Positions 60,521 to 64,000 of a stretch of 64,000 nt of DNA are shown in pieces; the stretch's first letter is position 1, and each line of letters opens with the position of its first letter. The translations under genes and the position numbers were made by a program. Location of the stretch: NCBI GenBank assembly GCA_030625815.1, contig DAOUQF010000008.1, positions 1 through 64,000 on the forward strand, read 5' to 3'. The notes beneath the pieces are model-generated. The model had not been told where the DNA came from and ran no database searches. It worked only from the letters and a program-made list of their open reading frames with translations. The DNA is from Eubacteriales bacterium. GTDB lineage: Bacteria > Bacillota > Clostridia > Tissierellales > GPF-1.

Positions 60521-60553
60521 ACAGGAGTGTTCCTGCAGCAGGAGCATTCCTGT
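60521..60553 (+). other. Stem-loop without T-run after VIT copy 2
   Basis: A 15-bp stem ACAGGAGTGTTCCTG (60521-60535) with 60539-60553 (two wobbles) and a CAG loop. Because no T-run follows, it is not a normal terminator. It may stabilise the 3' end or be a regulatory RNA element. Confidence 0.5.
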
Positions 60554-60622
60554 AAATGGGTAAAAGTGTTACTGCGTTGTTGAGAAAGCAGAGAGAATAA
60601 AAATCGTGAGGGAGTGAGTGCG

Positions 60623-61549
60623 GTGAATGAGAAACGAATTTATGGTCCTGTGCCATCGCGAAGGCTGGGGTTATCCTTGGGGGTCAGTCCGATTCCGAAC
60701 AAGGCATGCAATTATTCATGTGTGTATTGTCAGCTGGGACGAACCAATCGAATGACGAATCAGAGAGAGGATTTCTTCAAGGTAGAGGAGATCCTTGCGG
60801 AATTCCAAGCCAAGATCGAAACGGGTTGTCAATTTGATGTGGTGACGATCGTTGGCGAGGGGGAACCAACATTATACGCGCAGTTGGAGGAATTGATTCT
60901 TGGATTAAAACAGATCACCGACCGGCCCATTGCGGTGATAACCAATGGCGCGCTTTTGTATGACGGTGATGTTCGAAAAGCCTTGAATCAAGCGGATATT
61001 GTGCTGCCTTCTTATGATGCGGGAGATGAAGAAACCTTTGTTGCGATCAATCGCCCGATTGGCTCGATTCGCTATGGCGATGTGGTAGAAGGGCTGCGGC
61101 GATTCTCTCGCGAATATCAAGGACAATTATGGGTGGAAATCATGCTGGTTCGCGGATTGAATGACTCGGATGAGCAGCTGGCGAAGCTCAAGGAAGGTTT
61201 GAAGGAGATTCGACATGACCGTGTTTATGTTAATGCGCCAATTCGTCCGCCGGCTGAATCATCGGTACAAGAGCCGTTGCCGGATCGCATAAAGGAGGCC
61301 GTTGCGGTTTTGGGTGGGATCTCGATCGATCAATTGGTATCGGAAGGGTTTTACAGCGAGGAATTCGATCATTTGAAAGCCGTGTTGAATATTATTCAGC
61401 GGCATCCGATGAATCAACATGAAATTGCGCACTTTCTTCAAACGAGAGACTGCGAGAATCCGGCGCTTATCTTTGATGAGCTGGCGAAGGATCCACACGT
61501 AGAAGGTGTTTTCTATAAGGGATATACGACCTATCGAATCCGAAAATAA
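60623..61549 (+). CDS. Radical SAM protein with CxxxCxxC cluster
   Basis: A 308-residue radical SAM enzyme. 'YGPVPSRRLGLSLGVSPIPN' then 'CNYSCVYCQLG' near residue 30 binds the [4Fe-4S] cluster, 'VGEGEPTLYAQLEELILGL' follows. The C-terminal 60 residues ('IIQRHPMNQHEIAHFLQTRD') form an extra helical, winged-helix-like domain. Specific reaction unknown; this group is widespread in anaerobes. GTG 60623 has GGGAG 8 nt upstream and is preferred over GTG 60614. Confidence 0.85.
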   Translation: MNEKRIYGPVPSRRLGLSLGVSPIPNKACNYSCVYCQLGRTNRMTNQREDFFKVEEILAEFQAKIETGCQFDVVTIVGEGEPTLYAQLEELILGLKQITDRPIAVITNGALLYDGDVRKALNQADIVLPSYDAGDEETFVAINRPIGSIRYGDVVEGLRRFSREYQGQLWVEIMLVRGLNDSDEQLAKLKEGLKEIRHDRVYVNAPIRPPAESSVQEPLPDRIKEAVAVLGGISIDQLVSEGFYSEEFDHLKAVLNIIQRHPMNQHEIAHFLQTRDCENPALIFDELAKDPHVEGVFYKGYTTYRIRK

Positions 61550-61563
61550 CAATAGCGGAATGG

Positions 61564-61592
61564 AAAGGCTTGAGCGAATCGAGCCTTTTTTC
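61564..61592 (+). terminator. Terminator after the radical SAM gene
   Basis: AAAGGCTTGA (61564-61573) pairs with TCGAGCCTTT (61579-61588), one wobble, then TTT. Confidence 0.75.
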
Positions 61593-61632
61593 TTGTTGCG
61601 CTTGAATGATTATGATAAATTTTATTTTGTTT

Positions 61633-61660
61633 CAACTTTTTTTGGAGTTGATGAGTCTAA
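61633..61660 (+). promoter_or_regulatory. Probable autoregulated ECF promoter
   Basis: CAAC (61633-61636) and a run of seven T residues, then GTCTAA (61655-61660) 18 bp downstream. ECF promoters of the SigV type have an AAC-containing -35 box and a GTC-like -10 box. It lies just upstream of the sigma factor gene. Confidence 0.5.
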
Positions 61661-61682
61661 TGGGTGAAAGGGGATTTACTCG

Positions 61683-62183
61683 ATGTCGACAACCGGATTA
61701 AATCATTTTTTATTAATCGAATATATCAAGACCCATCAAGAGCAGTTTTACCGTATTGCCTATTCCTATGCGAAAAATCAGCAGGATGCCTTGGATATTG
61801 TGCAGGCATCTGTCGAGAAGGCGTTGCGCGCTTCGAAGGGAATCAAGGAACCGAAATATATTTCGACCTGGTTTACTAGGATTCTCATCAATACGAGCAT
61901 TGATTTCTTGCGAAAACGCAAGCGGGAGGTGCTGACGGATACCATGGAAGAGTGGATTGGAGGGAAAACGGAAGAACGAGAAGAAAACTTGGATCTTTAT
62001 GAAGCCTTGGACCGCCTGCAGCCTGAAGAAAAGACTCTTATGATTCTTCGATACTTCGAGGATCTTCGGTTTCAGGATATGGCGAAAATTATGGATATGA
62101 ATATCAATACGGTGAAAACGCAGACCTACTCCATCATCAAAAAACTGCGAATTCAAATGGAATGCGAGGTGAATGGTAAATGA
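61683..62183 (+). CDS. sigV: ECF sigma factor, SigV-like
   Basis: A 166-residue ECF sigma factor. Region 2 is 'QDALDIVQASVEKALRASKG' with 'TWFTRILINTSIDFLRKRKR', region 4 'LQPEEKTLMILRYFEDLRFQ' and 'MNINTVKTQTYSIIKKLRIQ'. Together with the overlapping RsiV-like gene (ATGA overlap of 4 bp) it forms a sigma/anti-sigma pair; in Bacillus such a pair responds to lysozyme. The symbol rests on that pairing, moderately sure. Confidence 0.88.
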   Translation: MSTTGLNHFLLIEYIKTHQEQFYRIAYSYAKNQQDALDIVQASVEKALRASKGIKEPKYISTWFTRILINTSIDFLRKRKREVLTDTMEEWIGGKTEEREENLDLYEALDRLQPEEKTLMILRYFEDLRFQDMAKIMDMNINTVKTQTYSIIKKLRIQMECEVNGK

Positions 62184-63010
62184 CGGAGCATAAGAGAAAG
62201 TATCAAGACATTAAAATTCCAGAGGAGTTGAACCGAATGATCAATCAAACGATAAGAAAAGAACAGCAGGAACGGAATCGGAGAAAGCGGCAAACAAGAT
62301 GGATCGCGGCAGCTGCGGTACTTGTTGTGTTTGTTACGCCGTTAAATATCAGTCAGGGATTCGCGGATACGATGGCGGAAATTCCAATCATCGGACAGAT
62401 CGCCAAAGTGCTCACCTTCCGAAGCTATACGGTTGAGAGTGAAGAATTGGTTGCGGAGGTGACGATTCCGGAAGTTGCGGAATTGAACAATCAAGCATTC
62501 GAGGATAAAATCAATGCCTTGATCCAGGAAAAAGTGGACCAAACTTTGGCGACCGCGCAATTGCGCGCGGAAGAAGACCGGCAGGCATATTTGGAAACCG
62601 GTGGTACGGAAGACGGGTATGAGGAACGCAAGACGGAAGCGAAAGTGGACTATACGGTTTATGCGAAGAGCGAAGACGCCCTATCGTTTATGCTGTATTC
62701 CTATGATTCCATCGCTGCGGCTTATGCGGAGTATTCCTATTACAATCTCGATGTGAAAAACGATCGGGAGTGGAACTTGCAGGATTTGCTCGGTGAAGAC
62801 TATGTTGCCGTGATGACGGATCAAGTAAAAGCGCAGATGAGCGAACAGGAAGACATTATGTTTTGGGAAGAGGTGGCGCTGTCCGACTGGAAAGTGCGAG
62901 AGGATATCGACTTTTATATCAACGGGGAAGGACGAGTCGTTGTTGTATTTGACAAGTATGAGCTTGCAGCTGGATATTTGGGACGCTTGGAATATGAAAT
63001 TGTAAAATAG
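62180..63010 (+). CDS. rsiV: RsiV-like anti-sigma factor with DUF3298 domain
   Basis: A 276-residue membrane protein. Residues 1-45 are cytosolic and bind the sigma factor. One helix ('WIAAAAVLVVFVTPLNISQG') spans the membrane, followed by a secreted DUF3298-type domain ('TVESEELVAEVTIPEVAELN', 'LQDLLGED', 'FYINGEGRVVVVFDKYELA'). In RsiV the extracellular domain binds lysozyme and triggers cleavage. Direct overlap with sigV supports the pair. Confidence 0.85.
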   Translation: MTEHKRKYQDIKIPEELNRMINQTIRKEQQERNRRKRQTRWIAAAAVLVVFVTPLNISQGFADTMAEIPIIGQIAKVLTFRSYTVESEELVAEVTIPEVAELNNQAFEDKINALIQEKVDQTLATAQLRAEEDRQAYLETGGTEDGYEERKTEAKVDYTVYAKSEDALSFMLYSYDSIAAAYAEYSYYNLDVKNDREWNLQDLLGEDYVAVMTDQVKAQMSEQEDIMFWEEVALSDWKVREDIDFYINGEGRVVVVFDKYELAAGYLGRLEYEIVK

Positions 63011-63016
63011 CAGAGA

Positions 63017-63044
63017 AGGTTTCGCTTGAGGGCGAAGCCTTTTT
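63017..63044 (+). terminator. Terminator of sigV-rsiV
   Basis: AGGTTTCGC (63017-63025) with GCGAAGCCT (63032-63040), one wobble, then TTTTT. Confidence 0.75.
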
Positions 63045-63124
63045 GGTATAGTAAAGAATAAGAAAAATGACAGGAAAGGAAATGCTTTAACAAGAGCTTA
63101 AATCAGAAAAATGAGTCATAAGAA

Positions 63125-63157
63125 AGAATCTGTGCATTTGTGCGGATTCTTTTTTTG
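63125..63157 (+). terminator. Second hairpin with T-run
   Basis: AGAATCTGTGC (63125-63135) with GTGCGGATTCT (63140-63150), wobbles, then a run of T residues to 63156. It closes off transcription before the cadC-type promoter. Confidence 0.65.
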
Positions 63158-63164
63158 ATTCAGG

Positions 63165-63224
63165 TTGACAGATGCAGGGCATGGCGATATAATTTGGTTG
63201 AACATATGAGCATGTATTCATATG
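63165..63224 (+). promoter_or_regulatory. Metal-responsive promoter and ArsR-type operator
   Basis: TTGACA (63165-63170), 17-bp spacer, TATAAT (63188-63193). The dyad CATATGA-N8-TCATATG (63203-63224) lies just downstream of the -10, around the expected start of transcription. It has the build of SmtB/CadC/CzrA operators, and repression by blocking polymerase is likely. Confidence 0.82.
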
Positions 63225-63244
63225 AAAACACAGGAGGTGTTCTC

Positions 63245-63589
63245 GTGGAGTCAAAATGTTGTGTGAATCAAGAGAACGTTGATATAGTACGTGAGGAATT
63301 GTATACAGATACTGAGATTGCAGAGATTGCAGATTTGTTTAAAAGCTTGGGGGATCCAACGCGGATGCGGATTGTTGCAGCCTTGCGGATTCGGGAATTG
63401 TGCGTAGGGGATTTGTCGGCTTTGATGGAAATTTCGCAGTCGGGGGTTTCGCATCAATTGAGGCTGTTGAAACAGAAGCGGATCGTCAAAAGCCGTCGAG
63501 ACGGCAAATTGATCATGTATTCTTTGGATGATCAACATGTAGTCGATATCATAAAAATTACAGCAAATCATGTGCGACACGAGGAATAG
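63245..63589 (+). CDS. ArsR/SmtB-family metal-responsive repressor (CadC-like)
   Basis: A 114-residue winged-HTH repressor. 'SKCCVNQENV' at the N-terminus and 'RELCVGDLSALMEISQSG' in the recognition region supply cysteines in the CadC-type alpha3N arrangement. 'VSHQLRLLKQKRIVKSRRDG' is the DNA-contacting part. GTG 63245 follows AGGAGGTG. It starts the operon with the P-type ATPase, 10 bp downstream. Metal (Cd, Zn or Pb) inferred from family. Confidence 0.88.
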   Translation: MESKCCVNQENVDIVREELYTDTEIAEIADLFKSLGDPTRMRIVAALRIRELCVGDLSALMEISQSGVSHQLRLLKQKRIVKSRRDGKLIMYSLDDQHVVDIIKITANHVRHEE

Positions 63590-63599
63590 GGGGACAAAA

Positions 63600-64000
63600 T
63601 GATTGTATTGCGATTGGAAGGATTAAATTGCGCCGGTTGCGCGGGGGAAATACAGACCTTGGTGAATGGCATGGATGACGTGAAGGATGCCAAGGTGAAT
63701 TTGGCGATGCAAAAAATAGAGATTGATGCGGCGACGGATGCAGGAGAAGCTGTCATTGCGGAGACGACCAAGATCGTTCAGGAATTGGAGCCCCATGTCA
63801 AGGTGTATCCCATCGATCAGAAACGACAAATTACATTGTACTTGAATGGTCTTCATTGTGCGGGCTGCGCGGCTAAGATTGAGGCGGCGCTGCAAAAACA
63901 TGAAAAGCTCTCGGATGTCAGTTTTAGTTTTGCCATCAAGCGACTCCAGTTTCAAACCAATGTTGAGAAGGCGAAAATACAGCAGATTATTCAAGGGGTG
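63600..64000 (+). CDS. Heavy-metal P-type ATPase, N-terminus (partial)
   Basis: Open to the window end for 133 codons from ATG 63600, behind AGGGGG. It contains two HMA-type metal-binding domains: 'LRLEGLNCAGCAGEIQTL' at residues 4-21 and 'LYLNGLHCAGCAAKIEAAL' near residue 80, with variant CxxC motifs CAGC in both. The remaining domains are outside. With the CadC-like gene it forms a metal-efflux operon; CadA/ZntA class is likely. Confidence 0.8.

Noticed and set aside
1-64000. CRISPR arrays, tRNA or rRNA genes, prophage
   Set aside because: No regularly spaced direct repeats, no tRNA-like T-loop sequences and no phage structural genes were seen on reading both strands, though short tRNA-like genes could be missed by eye.

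Overview
The window reads as a chromosomal segment of a strictly anaerobic, amino-acid- and organic-acid-fermenting Firmicute, probably Clostridia. The evidence is indirect: strong AGGAGG-type ribosome binding sites, frequent TTG and GTG starts, U-tailed intrinsic terminators, moderate-to-low GC, and gene content typical of ferredoxin-based metabolism. That content includes a four-subunit 2-oxoacid:ferredoxin oxidoreductase, EtfAB with a GlcD-type dehydrogenase, NfnL-like flavoproteins, CoA-transferase, glycerol and iron-type alcohol dehydrogenases, and HypA/HypB. Genus cannot be fixed from the sequence. I saw no rRNA, tRNA, CRISPR array or prophage.

Layout. 1-4300: the end of a transposase gene preceded by a 32-bp palindrome, an M48 membrane protease, a metallo-beta-lactamase-fold hydrolase and a CoA-transferase. 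4400-8120: a graveyard of truncated genes (flavoprotein/amidohydrolase fusion relic, UbiA 5' end, GNAT 3' end, translation-GTPase 3' end) surrounding an intact lysR-chrA-chrA cassette. 8180-17607: a sigma-54 activator, tandem upstream dyads, a -24/-12 promoter and a YheO-type regulator, followed by an NhaC antiporter, a PatB/MalY-type C-S lyase, a por operon and a GntR regulator. This is a plausible route from amino acid to 2-oxoacid to acyl-CoA plus reduced ferredoxin. 18105-19727: a BCCT transporter behind a long leader that ends in a terminator. 20024-26067: two tandem FadR-type repressors, two TGGT-N3-ACCA operators, then etfB-etfA-YkvI transporter-FAD dehydrogenase, which looks like a 2-hydroxyacid uptake and oxidation module.

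26338-33352: a GNAT enzyme, an EamA exporter, a dead HAD phosphatase, an iron alcohol dehydrogenase, an HpcH-type aldolase, and a two-gene unit in which an IS481-like protein that has lost its catalytic triad overlaps a flavin amine-oxidase-like gene. 33675-39443: hypB, a 899-residue NfnL-like iron-sulfur flavoprotein, hypA, an ECF S component, a methyltransferase and a Crp-type regulator, with no hydrogenase genes in view. 39763-49686: mostly single housekeeping or redox genes, interspersed with internally deleted relics (DJ-1, aminoglycoside phosphotransferase, PatB).

49856-54191: a GGDEF-like/HTH regulator, a cluster of GTCCGAAA operators, a DUF3100 membrane protein with a small membrane partner, and an M20 amidohydrolase. 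This is a candidate uncharacterised import-and-hydrolysis system. 54232-64000: an HD hydrolase, a stand-alone PTS IIC-like protein, two ferritin-like/VIT1 iron transporters flanking a quinone-reductase-like gene, a radical SAM protein, a SigV-RsiV pair and a CadC-type repressor with the start of its P-type ATPase.

The best leads for new biology are the triad-less transposase operon, the DUF3100 module with its operators, the dual-repressor Etf module, and the sigma-54 promoter with tandem dyads. At least nine gene relics, most with only one or both ends preserved, point to ongoing gene loss by deletion.
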